From the NCBI GenBank assembly GCA_024693065.1, contig JAILLP010000029.1, forward strand, positions 31,526 to 95,525: a DNA stretch of 64,000 nt. Reading direction: 5' to 3'. The stretch's first letter is position 1; each line of letters begins with the position of its first letter. This DNA is from Paludibacteraceae bacterium (GTDB taxonomy: Bacteria; Bacteroidota; Bacteroidia; Bacteroidales; Paludibacteraceae). Below are positions 36,251 to 50,300 of the stretch, piece by piece. Made by a program: the position numbers and the translations under genes. The notes beneath the pieces are model-generated. The model was not told the DNA's origin. It was given only the letters and a program-made list of their open reading frames with translations, and ran no database searches.

Positions 36251-36985
36251 CTATCGCATATAACCTTCAACCCGATAGACCTTCTCCATCAATTTACGTT
36301 CCGCACCACTCACCGATTCCCTGAACCAAACCTCCACACGTGCGGCATAGTAATCCCCAAAGTCACCTTCATAAATCGTGAAACACTGATGGTCAACCAA
36401 CTGATGGAAAGGGAAATCCTCTGTGGAACCTAGCGAGACAGCAGAACGTTCAGAGATACGATCCTCCGACAAAGGGATGTTCTCCGTCGCTTCAAAACAC
36501 TTCAGGAAGATTTCTCCGGCAGGCAATTCCGTATAATAGAAAGAATAGCAATATGACCCGTATTTCCCTGAGACCTGCAGGTAAGTGCTTGTATCAGAGG
36601 CGATCACCTCTCCCGAATCAGAAGGCAACTCATAGGCGAGACCATCAGGAATCTTATGCTTCGCACCGAACCCATCAGGAGCATTCATGGCAGACAAAGA
36701 GGCAATGGGCAAAAGGAATGCCCACGAGGTCAGCGTCACCGCAACGGAGAGAAGCGTCCTCCACCATTTGCGGCACATCAGCAACACAACCCACGACGAA
36801 AGCGTGGTGACAGTAGCGACTATCAGCAAAATCGCACAGACATTATCAAGGAAAGAGGGGACCTGAGTAAATGTATAGATGGCCAATAGCAGAGACAATA
36901 TCCCCACCAACGGGAAGCAGAACCACCAGCGAAGCAGGAACTGCTTCACAGCACGTCCGAGAGACCGATTCCACTCCTCCGACAT
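36251..36985 (-). CDS. hypothetical membrane protein
   Basis: The 244-residue protein has three hydrophobic spans in its first ~95 residues (WWFCFPLVGILSLLLAIYTF, VCAILLIVATVTTLSSWVVLL, LLSVAVTLTSWAFLLPIASL) and a ~150-residue beta-rich domain outside the membrane. No family is recognised. Its ATG overlaps the stop codon of the OmpA-like gene (TAATG), so the two are translationally coupled and probably work together at the envelope. Confidence 0.6.
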   Translation of the reverse strand: MSEEWNRSLGRAVKQFLLRWWFCFPLVGILSLLLAIYTFTQVPSFLDNVCAILLIVATVTTLSSWVVLLMCRKWWRTLLSVAVTLTSWAFLLPIASLSAMNAPDGFGAKHKIPDGLAYELPSDSGEVIASDTSTYLQVSGKYGSYCYSFYYTELPAGEIFLKCFEATENIPLSEDRISERSAVSLGSTEDFPFHQLVDHQCFTIYEGDFGDYYAARVEVWFRESVSGAERKLMEKVYRVEGYMR

Positions 36986-38349
36986 TACTTGATGACAATC
37001 TCGATACGTCTATTCATCCGTCGGTTCGCCTCGCTCGTATTAGGCACCAACGGTTCGGAAGAGCCCTTACTTCTGGCCATCACACGATTGATAGGGCAAC
37101 CCGCCTGAATCAACAGCTTACGCATCGCCTCCGCACGTTGCATACCCAATTCGATATTCTTCGCCTCCTTACCCAGATTACAGGTATGTCCCCAGACGAC
37201 GATCTTACGGCCTGGAGTATTCTTGATGTAATAGGTCAAGTCATCGATATAAGAGCGGATCTCGTCATTCATCTCCACCACGGCCTGTCCCAGTTTGAAC
37301 TCCACCTTCACGTTTTTATTCAACCAGTTGACCACCTTCTTCACGTCAGCCAAAGCACGTGCCTTACGCTCCTCCTCTTCCTGTGCGAGGCGACGAGCGA
37401 TACGGAGCACATCCTCCACCTCGCTACGTTCGAAGTGCTCGATTTCAGCATCCCTGACAGCATAATCCTCGTCCTCCTCAATGACACCCTCATGCTGCAT
37501 TTCAGGCAACGGATAGACACGAGGCAAACCAAACGTGATACCCACCTTGAGGCCCGCGGCCATCAGATGAGCCTTCTCCACCCTATCGGAGGAGAGCACA
37601 CCCGGGTATGATTCACCATCGAACAGAGAAGTCGTATACGATTTAGAGAGATTCGTCACACCGAAATTGAAATAGAGTCCCATGTACAAACTCATATCAC
37701 TATGTTTGAACGAACGGAGCAAACCCGCATCGGCAAAGACGCCAGCGCCGAATTTGCGAAGGGAAGCCTCCCCCTCGGCATTATCCTTGGAGAAGAAACC
37801 ATGTTGAGGTAAATTCTCGTATTCGACGTTCGTCAGACGCTGGAAATAACCTTTGGTTTCCATCGTACCATCCAAGATCTCATATCGATTAGAGATTGGG
37901 GCGAAGAATTTCACGCCCGCACTACCCAAGAAGTTCCAAAGCGGGCGGATAGGTTGTTGGTAGTAGGCAGCCACGGGGATTTCGAGGTTCACCAGATGCT
38001 GTTTTTCCCGCCAATCAGTAAAGATGACCCTATATTCGTACGTTTCTCCATTTTGAGCATCGACAGCCGGACGGGCTATACGATAATCCTCATAAAAAGA
38101 TCGGGCATTATACCAACTAAAGCCTAGGCCAATGCCCATGCTCCAATGCTCATCAATGGTACGACGATACCCTGCTTTGACCTCCGCGCCCGTACCAGGG
38201 GTAAATTCACCCCCTTTAGGCGAAAACTGGATGGAATGCAATCCCCCACCCACGGTCAAATCCAAGTAGTGATCGTAGAGCTGAGCCTGCGGCGTCATCA
38301 ACGGCAACGTAAGCAAACCCAATAATATCAATCCCTTTCTCATGCTCAT
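36985..38349 (-). CDS. OmpA-family outer-membrane protein
   Basis: The 454-residue protein has a signal peptide (to about residue 23) and a beta-barrel-like N-terminal part (to about 270). A charged, partly helical linker (RRLAQEEEERKARALADVKKVV) leads to an OmpA C-terminal domain (about 335-454: VVWGHTCNLGKEAKNIELGMQRAEAMRKLLI ... NRRMNRRIEIVIK) that binds peptidoglycan. A second ATG lies two codons downstream. The giant surface protein ends 49 nt upstream on the same strand and a membrane protein gene overlaps the stop codon, so these three may form an operon. It resembles the pairing of large T9SS adhesins with an outer-membrane partner (compare SprB/SprF), but this is inferred. Confidence 0.85.
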   Translation of the reverse strand: MSMRKGLILLGLLTLPLMTPQAQLYDHYLDLTVGGGLHSIQFSPKGGEFTPGTGAEVKAGYRRTIDEHWSMGIGLGFSWYNARSFYEDYRIARPAVDAQNGETYEYRVIFTDWREKQHLVNLEIPVAAYYQQPIRPLWNFLGSAGVKFFAPISNRYEILDGTMETKGYFQRLTNVEYENLPQHGFFSKDNAEGEASLRKFGAGVFADAGLLRSFKHSDMSLYMGLYFNFGVTNLSKSYTTSLFDGESYPGVLSSDRVEKAHLMAAGLKVGITFGLPRVYPLPEMQHEGVIEEDEDYAVRDAEIEHFERSEVEDVLRIARRLAQEEEERKARALADVKKVVNWLNKNVKVEFKLGQAVVEMNDEIRSYIDDLTYYIKNTPGRKIVVWGHTCNLGKEAKNIELGMQRAEAMRKLLIQAGCPINRVMARSKGSSEPLVPNTSEANRRMNRRIEIVIK

Positions 38350-38398
38350 ATCTCAATATCGTTACATTCAAACTCATGCGGGCGAAACCAATCACCCG

Positions 38399-41300
38399 TT
38401 ATTTCCTAATCTCCTTCACCGTCAGTCCATCCACCTCGACGATATACGCTCCTGGAGCCAAACTCCGGAAGTCTATCTGCGTCTTACGGCCCACGAACGA
38501 AGAGTTCAAGACCACAACACCCAAAGCATTCGTCACAGTCAGGCTATGGGTGGCACCATTATCCACACTCAACTCAACCGTAGCCTTTTCGGAGGTCGGA
38601 TTAGGATAGACGGAAAGCGTGGTATTCGTAGCATTATCGAACCACTTCTTGCAGGTACGCAACTGACGGCCATCCGTCGTGACGGCTTCCAAATAATAGC
38701 TACCCGAAAGTCCCTTCTTCTCGCAATAATACGGCAAGGTGGCTCCGCCGACCTTCACATCGTCATGGTACCATTGGTACTCACGGAAGATATTTTCCGT
38801 ATTGACGACAGAGACAACATCCTGCCAGATATCCAATATATAATCATTGGAGAGGTTCACCCTCAAATCAATATCGAAGAACGGCGTCACAGAATTGATC
38901 TTATTCTTGAACTGGATGCTAGCTCGATATACATCAGCCGGGCAATCAGGGATAACTATCTTCACCTCATTATCCGCATCGATTTTCGTGAAATCAACAT
39001 CGACGAATCCAACCGCCTTAGCCTCCTCGCTGAAGACGATCTTATACTCGGAAGGAGCCTCAGAGTTCAGCAACGAGTAGCGGATGACATCCTCCGTATT
39101 CGGGCAGTAGCCGAATGCCGGGATGATCAGGGTATCCACCATCATCTCGTCTATATCCTTAGCGAACAAGGTGGAAACGATCGTATCCGAAGAGATGAAG
39201 AAATTAATCGCCCTAGCCGTGTCGCCATCCCCCCAACTTACGAAGTGGAACCCTGCGTTAGGAATTGCCTGAAGGTTCACCAGCGAACCATATGGATATT
39301 CGCCTTCACCTGTCACCTTGCCCACATTACCATTGACCTTCGTGATGACAGAGAAGATCTTAGGCGTGAAAATAGCGGTGACAGACGTATCATGGGAGCC
39401 CATAGCGAGAGGGAATTCAACGTTCCAGTCCACGAAATTATGTCCCACCTTGACAGGCTGCAATGAATCCACCTTCTGTCTCATGACAGAATCCCTGAAG
39501 TGGAATGGAAGAGTCGCCAGCGTATCATTATCACTAATTACCGTGAGGTAATAAACGCTTGGTGAGAAGGAAGCGGCAAACGACGAATCGCTCGTCACCT
39601 TCACCTTACGAGGGTTGGAGCGATCTCCATCGTTCCATGAATTGAACCGGAAGCCCTCGTCAGCGATTGCGAGGAACTCGATGGAATCTCCATAAGCGAC
39701 AGGGTTCTCGAATTTGAGGTCCACATTGCCATTCTCACCTGCTTCCACAACGACACGATAGGTCTTTCTGGTCCATTGCGCCTCAACAGACAAATCCTCC
39801 GCACCCACCTTAATAGGGAGAGTAGGATACCAGCCTGCGAAGTCATGGCCCACCTTCTCCGGAATCACATTCAAAAGAGAGTCGGTAATGGAATCTCCGT
39901 AAACAGCCTTAAATTTCAGAAGCGTGTCACCATCGACCAAAGCGGAGAACACATAAGTGTTCGGCACGAAGACTGGCTCCAACGAAGTGTCACTGACCAC
40001 CACAATCGAACGAGGGTTAAGCGAATCACCATCCGCCCATGAGAAGAAGTGGAAGCCCTCAAACGGTTCAGCCGTCAACGTAATCGTATCACCATATGTA
40101 ACAGGGTTCTCGAACCCAAGGATGATTCTACCATTCTCAAACAGCGTGTCGATCGTCAACTCCAGCGTTTTCTTCGTCCACTGCGCCACAATCGTCACAT
40201 CACCAGTACCCACCGTAACAGGGAGGGAAGGCAACCAACCCGCGAAATCGTGTCCAACCTTCTCCAAGGTAACCGCCACGAAGGATTCTTGGATCGTATC
40301 ACCATAATGGACAGGCAATGTCTCCACGATAGTATCCTCGTTCATGACAATCAAGTAATACAAGTTAGCGGCGAAGATCGGCGTCAACGAAGTGTCGCCT
40401 ACAACCACTATTTTGCGAGGATTAGTCGTCACACTGTCATTCCAAGCCACGAAATGATAACCCTCGGAAGGAACCGCCTCCAGGGTGATCGCGTCACCAT
40501 AAGAGACAGGATTCTCAAAATCCGTCAGGATAGTACCATGTTCCAGCAATGTGTCGAGGTTGAGTTCAAAGGTTTTACGTTGGAACTGAGCCTCGATTGT
40601 CAGGTCAGCCGCACCCATCACAAGAGGAAGTTCAGGCTGCCATCCCACAAAATCGTGGCCCACCTTCTCCGGCGAAACGTCCAAAGAAGACTCGATGATG
40701 GAATCTCCGTAAGGAACCATAATGCGTTTCAGCGTATCCCCATCGCTAAGGATCGTCAAGTTATACAGGTTCACCTCGAAGAGTGGAGTAAGAGAAGTAT
40801 CGCTCACCACCACCACCTGGCGAGGGTTGGTCTGTACGCTATCGTTCCAAGCGACGAAATGATAGCCTTCGGAAGGCTCAGCCGTCAATGTGACTGTATC
40901 GCCATAGGCGACAGGGTTCTCGAAGTCTACGGATACTCCACCGTTCTCATACAATGTATCAATCGTAAAGATGAAGTTCTTCTTTGTAAATTGAGCCACA
41001 ATCGTCACGTCTGCCGTATCCACCACAAGTGGTAGTTCCGGCGACCAGCCCACGAAGTCATACCCCACCTTTTCTGGTGTGCTATCCACAAGGCTATCCG
41101 ACACTGTGTCACCATAGAGGACAGGAACACTACGCAAGGTATCCCCTTCACTCAACACATAGAACATATATTGGTTAGGCTCAAAGATAGCAGAGAAGAA
41201 CGTATCCCTATAGACATAACACTTGCGCGGATTCGTTGCCACACCATCCGTCCAAGAGACGAAGTGATAGCCAGTGGCAGGCACCGCCTCCGTCGTGACG

Positions 41301-44300
41301 AAAGAACCGTAGGCAACAGGGTTCTCGAAGTCGTTGATAAAGCTACCCTTATCCGTCGTAGTATCAATCGTTACGATGTACATCCTCTTCGTCCACTGAG
41401 CCTCAACCGTCATGTCAGAATCACCCGCCACGATAGGAGGTTCAGGCAACCAACCTGCGAAGTCATGTCCAACTTTCTCCAAAGAAAGAGTCAGCAGCGA
41501 ATCAGTAATCGTATCACCATACGCAATGGAGAAACTATCCTTGACCTCATCATCGCTCACGATATAGAGCATATGGGTATTCACCCCGAAGAGAGGGGAG
41601 AAGGAAGTGTCGCTTGTCACAACAACCGAGCGAGGGTTTGCGGCCTCCCCATCATTCCAAGAGAGGAAGTGATAGCCTTCAGCAGCCTGAGCAGTCAACA
41701 TGACTGTATCCTCATAGAACACAGGGTTCTCGAAATCCGTTGTAGCACGTCCGCCAACCGTCGACGTATCAACCGAGACAATGTACGACAATCTTGTCCA
41801 CTGAGCCACAACCGTCATATCCGAATCACCGACCGTCACAGGAAGAGCAGGCGACCAGCCAGAGAAGAGGTGACCCGCCTTCGCATCCGGAACGTTCAGC
41901 ATATCCTCACGCACCGTATCACCGAATACGACAGGGAATGTATCGAGTGTGATACCGTCCGATATCACATAAAGCACATGGTTATTAGGCTCGTAGAGAG
42001 CACCAAAGGAAGTATCACTCTTCACCACCACTTTGTACGGATTCGCAGTCACTCCATTGCTCCAAGCAGTGAAGTGGTAGCCCTCGGAAGGAACAGCCGT
42101 CAAGGAGATTGTATCACCGTATGCCACAGGGTTCTCGAAATCGACAAACACCTTACCCCTCTCTGTCAACGAATCCACATCGACCAAGAACATCTGCTGT
42201 TTCCAGAGAGCCTCAACCGACACGTCAGACGCACCCATCACAATAGGGAAGGAAGGAGACCAACCCTGAAAATCGTAACCCTCCTTGAAGAGCGTCACAC
42301 GCAGCATAGACTCTGTAACCGTATCACCGAACAGAGCAGACAAAGAGTCCACCGTCACGCCTCCATCCAACGCATACAACATATAGCTGTTAGGCGCAAA
42401 CGAAGCGACGAAAGAGGTATCGCCCGTCAAAACGAAGGAGAATGGATTCTCGGTAATCGTATCGTTCCATGCCACGAAGTGGTAGCCCGTCTGAGCGACA
42501 GCCTCAACCGTCACTTGCGAACCATAGAGGTAAGTGCCAGATCCCCCAGCCACTCCCCTTGTGGTGTCAGAGGAAGAAACCTCCACCACGAACTCACCAG
42601 GGCCAGGATTGATTACCACCTCAGTCACATCAGATGCATCGTAATATTGCAGTTCAGGGAATCTGACGTAATAAGTGCCCGGGGCATACAATGAATCCTC
42701 ACGAGAAACCATCGTGAATATCGAATCGTTCTCACCACGCATCTCCATAGAAGTTGTCAATCCTAAGATCCTACCATCATTGAATCCCGAGATGGATTCG
42801 TCAACAGCTGTAAGGACAGGAGCCTCCTGTGGAATCTTCGTAATCACCAAGAATCCCCTAGCGAGGAGAATAAAATAATTATTTTCAACCGAATCATTCG
42901 CGAACTGGAAGACCACCTTATTCAGCACGTGGCCCGGTTCTACAATCATTCCAGTAGCATGTACACTCAGAAGATCACCCTCTATGAAGCCATCGCCAAT
43001 GATCGTGACACTATCATAGACGAGCGGAGTGCCATCGTACACCTTGGTGCTATCACCGGCAGCAAGTTTCACCTCACGCACTTTGATCTCACCCCTCAAA
43101 TGCTCTTCCTCAATCCTATAATTGGAGGTATCCGCACCCTCCAATGAGAAGTTGACAACAATATCCTTATTCGAGCCCACCTGCGCGTTCTCGTACCGGG
43201 CAGTCAACGAAGAAAGGCGGACATCATCTTGTCCGACAAGACCAACCAAAAGGCTATCCGTACTCAACGACAGGACAGAATCTGTAGCGTCATACACCTT
43301 GCTCGGGTTGATATCATAAGCGTCAAGGACGAGGTATTTCTTGGAGACACGGATGGAATTTCCGCCAGAAGGGATAGAGAAACCGCCCTCGCCGGAGAAT
43401 TGCGCCAGCAAAGTATGCGTACCTGCCGGGATGATATAGCCCGTGTCTACAGGAAGACCATCGACAAAATATGTGAGGTTACCGTCCAACGTATGCTCAA
43501 CCTCCACCTTCGGGTTCAGACCAACGATTGCCTCGCCATAGACCGTATCCTTCACCGACCACGCAAATGAGACAGGCGGTTCGAGAATATTACCCTTAAT
43601 CGTGTCAGGTTTCACAGTATAGTTGGCGGCATCCCTTCCCGACAAGCGATAAGTGACAAAGACATCCGTACCGTTACCTATCGTATCGCTGGCGAAGAGC
43701 GCGGAGGAAGCCGAAACAACCACCTCGTCCGGACTGATCACAGACGGTAACGTACCGATAGCCACCACTGCATTGGCATTTCCGTCGTAACTCTTATCCA
43801 AAACCGTCGTACCCTCCACCGTCAACTCAAGAGGAAGAATCACACCATCCGTCAGGAAGAAGGTATTCTGCAAGAAATAATTCGCAGTATCCTCACCCTC
43901 AATATGATAGGTCACACGAATAGAAGATGCGCTAGTTGTAAAGGTGTCATATTGAGCAACGGCAGAAACCTTCACATCCTCACCGCTGAAAACACCGGAG
44001 ACGCTCTCCACTGAAACCGCCGCATCAGCCAACCGATCGTACACCTTCGACTGCGTAACGGAAGGGACCACAGTGACAGGAGCCCGACCAATCACCATCT
44101 GCCAACCCGTTAACTCATTCTCTTCGTAATTAGGGCTATGAACCACGACCTTGATTTCATAAACACCCGCATTCGTCGGAGAGAAACCAGTCCAAATGGA
44201 AGCCCCTTCGCTTCCCATGTATCTGTAATAGATGCTATAATCGACACCCTCGACGAACTGCAAGGAAGAATCCGGCACGAACGTGGCTGGATGAGGCATC

Positions 44301-47300
44301 GCATCGTATGTCACGTAAGACTCTTGAAGCTTGAAAGCGGACGAATCAAGTGCTTTCGGAAGGATAACCCAAACCAAGGAATCATTTTCCGGCAATTTGA
44401 AGTTGCGGTTGCTCACGCCCCTCGCACGCGCCACATAGACACCCGCCGCACTTGCGGAATCATTCACATAACCCTTCACAACTCCTGGGGATGACACATG
44501 TAGACTAGTTACCACCTGGGCAGAAACACCATGCTTCTGACCGTCATAGACAAACGTGTCAGGAACACTCCATACGAGCTCTACTTCCCGTGGGTTGATG
44601 ACACCTTCCGTATAGACTGCACGATCATAGGCTAGCCTATAATTCTCACTATCCGGTCCCACCAACGCATAATTGATGGATACAGTCTTATAGGTTCCCG
44701 CAGATCCATTGTTGAACTTGGCGGAAGTGGTAACCATGATGGAGTCACCCGGTGCTTTGAAAGACACATCATTGACCACAACCGTTGCAGAGGTTCCTCC
44801 GTCGTACGTTTTCTCGAAGACCGTGGAATCTGTGATGGAGATGACAACCGGCTCAATCGAGAAATTCACCTCATAATCAGTAAAGATGAAATTACCACCA
44901 TCCATGGAGCGTACCGCGATATGGGCGACATCGTTACCCACCTTCACATTGTTCGTACAAAGTATTTTATAATCCGACGTCGGATCCAATACCCTGCCAT
45001 CCACCGTGATTACAGCAGTCGGACAATGTGGTTGTCCATCATAGACAAATACCGTGTCATTCCAACTGATGTCAGATGGAGTGATCTCTATAGCCATCGG
45101 TTCGACAGTTAAACCGCCATACAAATACTCGACAATATAGTTATCCTTGTCAAACGTGACCACAAATGTATTATCGCTGACACCCACATTGGTCTGATAG
45201 CCTGTGAATGTCACCGTATAAGTATCCCCTGGCAGAATGTCTGAAGGATCCACGGCTGACGCTGTCTCGCAAGTCAATGGCGTACCACTATAAACCTTCC
45301 AGCAGGAATCAGAACGGAACTTCACGGTTCTCTTCGCAATGGAAAAATACAATGTGTCCGTATCGAAGAAATAAATACTACCCATCTTCCTGGAGACGAT
45401 CGCCATGGCGGAATCGCCCGCATCCACATTGTTTTCATAAGACACGGAGTAGTCCGCATCCGTCAGGACAACATCGCCCACCTTCACGGTCACACCAGGT
45501 TCGTGAGTAGTCTGGTCATAGGTGTATGGCACATTCTCAAGCGTCATATCCGCCTTCACGAGGTCTGGCTGGATGGACCAATTGTACGTCGCATCGTCAG
45601 GAAGTTTATAGTTATTATCGTCCAAAGACAATGCCTTAGCCATGTAATCACCAATCGCAGTCGCCTCGTTATTTTCATAAGAAAGCACATTCACCTGGTC
45701 CGTTCCGACCGCGTTCGTGACAGAAGCATCCACACGCTTCAACGTGCCATCATAAAGGAACGCAGGTCCACTGTTCCATGACAAAACGACCTCCAATGGA
45801 GATATTTCCCCATTAGCGTAGGTCTCGCGCTCCATATCCAGACGATAATTATCCTTATCCTGCCCCTTCAAAGCATAAGAGATCTCCACGTTCTTGTCAG
45901 TGCCCGCATTCGCATCAGCGAACAAGGCGCTCACCTCCACGTCCACATCCTCGCCCGGCACAGCGCCCGAGAATCCATTCAACGTGACAGTAGCCACATT
46001 CGATCCGTCATACGTCTTCGAAGCGACACTTCTATCCGCAATTCTGATGACAGCAGGTTCGATAGAGAACAAAGCGTCATAATCGCTGAAATCAAAGTTC
46101 CCACCCGTCACCTTCTTCACACTTGCGACCGCCGTATGATTGCCTACACGCACATTGTTGGCGCATTCAACCGTATAGTCACGATCAGGCTCCATCACGA
46201 TTCCATCCACAACGATAGAGACCGTCGGGCAATGCTCCTCCCCATCATATACGAAGGAGGTGTCACTCAATGTGACATTAGCTTCACTCAGCGTGACAAC
46301 CTTCGGAGAGACCGTCAAGGAACCATACTCAAGCGTAACATCATAATTACGGGTATTAATATCAACCGAGAACACATTATCAACCGACCCCACGTTTTGG
46401 AGGGAAGCGGTATATTCTGGCGTGAAAGACTCGCCAGCCGCCATGCCATCACCCGTCACGGACTCGATGCTATGACAGGTGAACACAGATCCGTCATACT
46501 CCTGTTCGCAAGAAGAAGACTTAATCACGACAGAACGTTTCGTAATGGAGAAGTAGGCACTGTCCGGATCGAACACCACTCCACTGTTTTCCTTAGGGGA
46601 AACGATAACCTTAGCGGAGTCACCCGCATCAATATTGTCCACATACTGAAGCTTGTAGAACATCTCATCCACAACATCATCCCCCACCTTAATCGTGCAG
46701 GCAGGTTGGTGTTCACTTCCGTCATAGAGGTAAGAGGTGTTTGCCAGGACAATATCATAATCGCCCGTCCAGACGAACGGTGCGACGGTCAGCTCACCAT
46801 ACTCCACCGTGACATCATAATTCGAGAGCGTCACCCCCGGAGCAGGCGCATAATTGAACGTGTTTTCCACGGTTCCAACCCCCGTAATGGAGGCGAAATT
46901 GGAATAGACGAACTCATCCACGCCCACGAAACTGCCGGAAGAGACCGTAACAGTAGGTTGGGACAACGGAGTGCCGTCGAATATCTTTGTGGCGGTAGCC
47001 GAGGTAAGCGTGATCGGACGAGGTTGCACGATCAACGAGCCATTCTGCACACTAATATTATAATTCGAGAGAGAGGTTCCCGAAGCCGGAGCGTACGAGA
47101 AGGTGTTCTCAATCGTATCCGCACTAATCAAATTCGCGAAATTGCTATATATAAAGCTCTCCGTACCCACTAGAGATCCGGAGATCACAGAGACCGTCTG
47201 TTCGGAAAGGACGTCTCCATCATAGACCTTCTCGGCACTTCCTGAACCCAACGTGATCGGACGAGGCAATATGGTGAACCTCACAACCACCGAAGCCGTC

Positions 47301-50300
47301 TGATACAACCCTGAGGTAGGCGTAAACATCATATCCAACGTGTGATTTCCGGCAGGCAATACCGCATTCGTGTCGATCAAGCCCAAAACACTATCGTTTA
47401 TGCTCCATGTTCCCTCACAATTCGCGCCATACGTCAGCACTTCAAAAAGCGAATCACCATAATATGCTGCATCATCCGCATAAACGTAAGGAGCACTTTC
47501 CGCAACAGAATCCCGGGTCACATTGACCTTCACTACCAAAGGCAACGACACGGTGGCCCCCCTATCGTCCTCCAAGGAAACAAAGACTTCGTATGGCCAA
47601 ACACCCGTTCTCCTGGTGTTTCCCATGGAGCCTGCCGTCCCTTCAAAATAGATCTTATCATTAGTGTGGGAAAAATAAGACTTGGAATCGCCGAAAATTC
47701 CCTTGATGGTCACATCATCACCATCCGGATCACTGAGGACCACAGGCAACATGTATTTTTTCGCCGTATTATACATGGCATAGATGCTGACAGTATCAGG
47801 AGAGATCGTAGGAGTCTGATTCACCCTAATCGTCACTGAAATAGGTGTCACCACAGGGGTACGAACCCCATCATCAACCGTCAGATCGAAATGGGCAACC
47901 GTCTCTGAGGCAACAGCCGAACCGATATAAAAGACGCTATCGCCACTCACCTCAAACGAAGAAGCGTCGTCTCCCGACAAAGAAAGCGTGAGCGGATCAC
48001 CATCCTCATCACTGACAAGAATAGGCACCCATGTCCGATTTCCCGACTTATTAATGGATACCGAGGTAGGTGTAACGGTCGGCAGATGATTAGGCAGCAC
48101 CTGTATATTCACACGGGAAGTGTCCACACCAGGGATCAAATCCTCGCCCGTGAAAGTAAGATTTCCGGTGAAGCCATCGGTGATACTATAATATATATTA
48201 GGAACTCCGCCACCGAATGAGCCGTCCGCCGTGAACGTATAGGAACCGTCCGCATTCAGGACAAACGTACCACACGCAAGGCCATCCTTCTTGATAGTCA
48301 CCGGATCGCCTAACGAACCGACCGTGCCATCCACCATAACGCCTGTCACGGCAAGAGCGTCTCCGTCCACGTCCGCATCATTGTTCAGGACGTTGCCAGT
48401 CACACTCCTACCCGCCCGCACAACCGTGTCGTTCGCCACAGACACAGGAGCCGAGTTCAACAAGAAAATCGGCACATCCACCATCATGACATTATCATTC
48501 ACTATGCCCTCATACTCGTTCAATGGATTGAGCGGCATGCCATCCGACGCAAGGTTCTTGGCGTCCACCTCGAAGAAATCGCCCGGACGCATGATGAAAC
48601 CGATTGGTTGGATATAATTATGAGCCAACGACGAAGTGGCATAACCGGAGACACGCAAAGTGGCCCGCTTGCCGTTCTTCAAGGAGATGAAACCCAGTCC
48701 GAACTCCGAGCTGGAAGGCTGACGCGCCACCCGACAAGTAGAGTCGTCCGAATCCAACAACTCCACAGACGTGGTGACGAAACCTCCCCGAGGGAACCAC
48801 ACGCCCACCGACGCACTATCCGCATCGGAGTCCACGATCACGGAATCTCCATTGTATTCCATCTTTCCGCCTGCCTTATTCACCACCTCCAGCGTGTACG
48901 AAACGACTTCGCCGACATGCGCCACCGTGGTGTCAGCCACCACGGAAGTGATGCCTAAATCTATATAGCGGGAATAGGCGGAGAGATTCTGCGTGCCACG
49001 GCTCGCTCCCTGTGCGAATGTCCACGTATCGATGATACGCTTGTCGCCCCTATTGCTTCCTCTATTGTATATCCACCTGTGTCCAGGAGAGGTCGTGCCC
49101 GCCGTCATCTGCAGAGGGTCCTCCCCTGAGACCAACGAACCGACACCGCTCAACGAAGAGTCATCCCAATAGATCGTATCACGCTCCACTGCGGTCCATT
49201 CCGCATTGAGCTGGTTCAGGATCAATCCATTCTTGTTGTTTTCCAAATCGAAGAAAGGGAAATGTATCTCGGCGGACTTCAACTTACCCGCCAAGGAGAC
49301 ATTCACGACAGGCACACGTTTACCGTTGCCATCCAAGCCATCCCAATCTATCACATTCTCACCCTTCTCGCAATAACCGGAAAGGATTCTATTCGCATAG
49401 CCCGCCCCGAAGACCATCTCGATGAGGTAGTCGCCGGAAGCGTTCGCCTCAAAGAATATATCGACGCCTTCAGGTCCCAGCACGCCCGGCAGACGGCTCT
49501 CCTTGCCCACAAGGCTAAGGTTGGAGATCAGCGGCGCATTCTCCGCATTGAGGTTCGTCAACAACCAGGTACTATCCACCGTCGAACCATAAACAGCCGG
49601 CGCATAGGCAGGCATGTCCGAAGATGGTATGCAGAAGAAAATCTTATGCGTGATATCATCCACCGTCTTCTCCTCGCCATCCACCACTCTCGTCAATGCC
49701 ATGTCGGGACGACGAGGGTCATACGTAGGAACTTTACTGTCACGGAAACGGTTATTGGAAGAAACGTCACAGTCCAGACTCTTATAGGAGGCGAATCCAC
49801 CATAGCAGGAGACCGCTAAGGAAGAGGAGTACGCAGAGTTGTCATTGATCCATCCGACAGGGTTCGTCTGCACACCCTTGTTGTTCGCGAAGAAAGTGGA
49901 GAAGTGACCGTTCTGACCGTTCGGCTTCACCTCGTACAGATAGCCCGTATTGGTCAGGACATAGAAGGTAGAATACCATTGGCAAGAAAAATCATTGTTG
50001 TTGTAAACGGAAGGCATCATCAGATTCAGGACATTCGCATAGACACGTCCTTTGATGAAGGCGTCATCGTCCTCATTAGAGACAGAGACATCGAACGCAT
50101 TGATATAAGGGCGGTTAACATCCTCCACCCAGTCGTTGATCTTATGACGGGAAGGAGTCTCCTGAGAGAAATTCATGGTAGTGGTGGTGCCGATGAAATC
50201 GATTTCCCACACACCCTCCTGGCCAGCGCCGACCGTAAGCTTATAGGCATCGTATCCGGAGGTGGAGCCATTGATGTTCGGACCCGCCAACTCCTCAGTC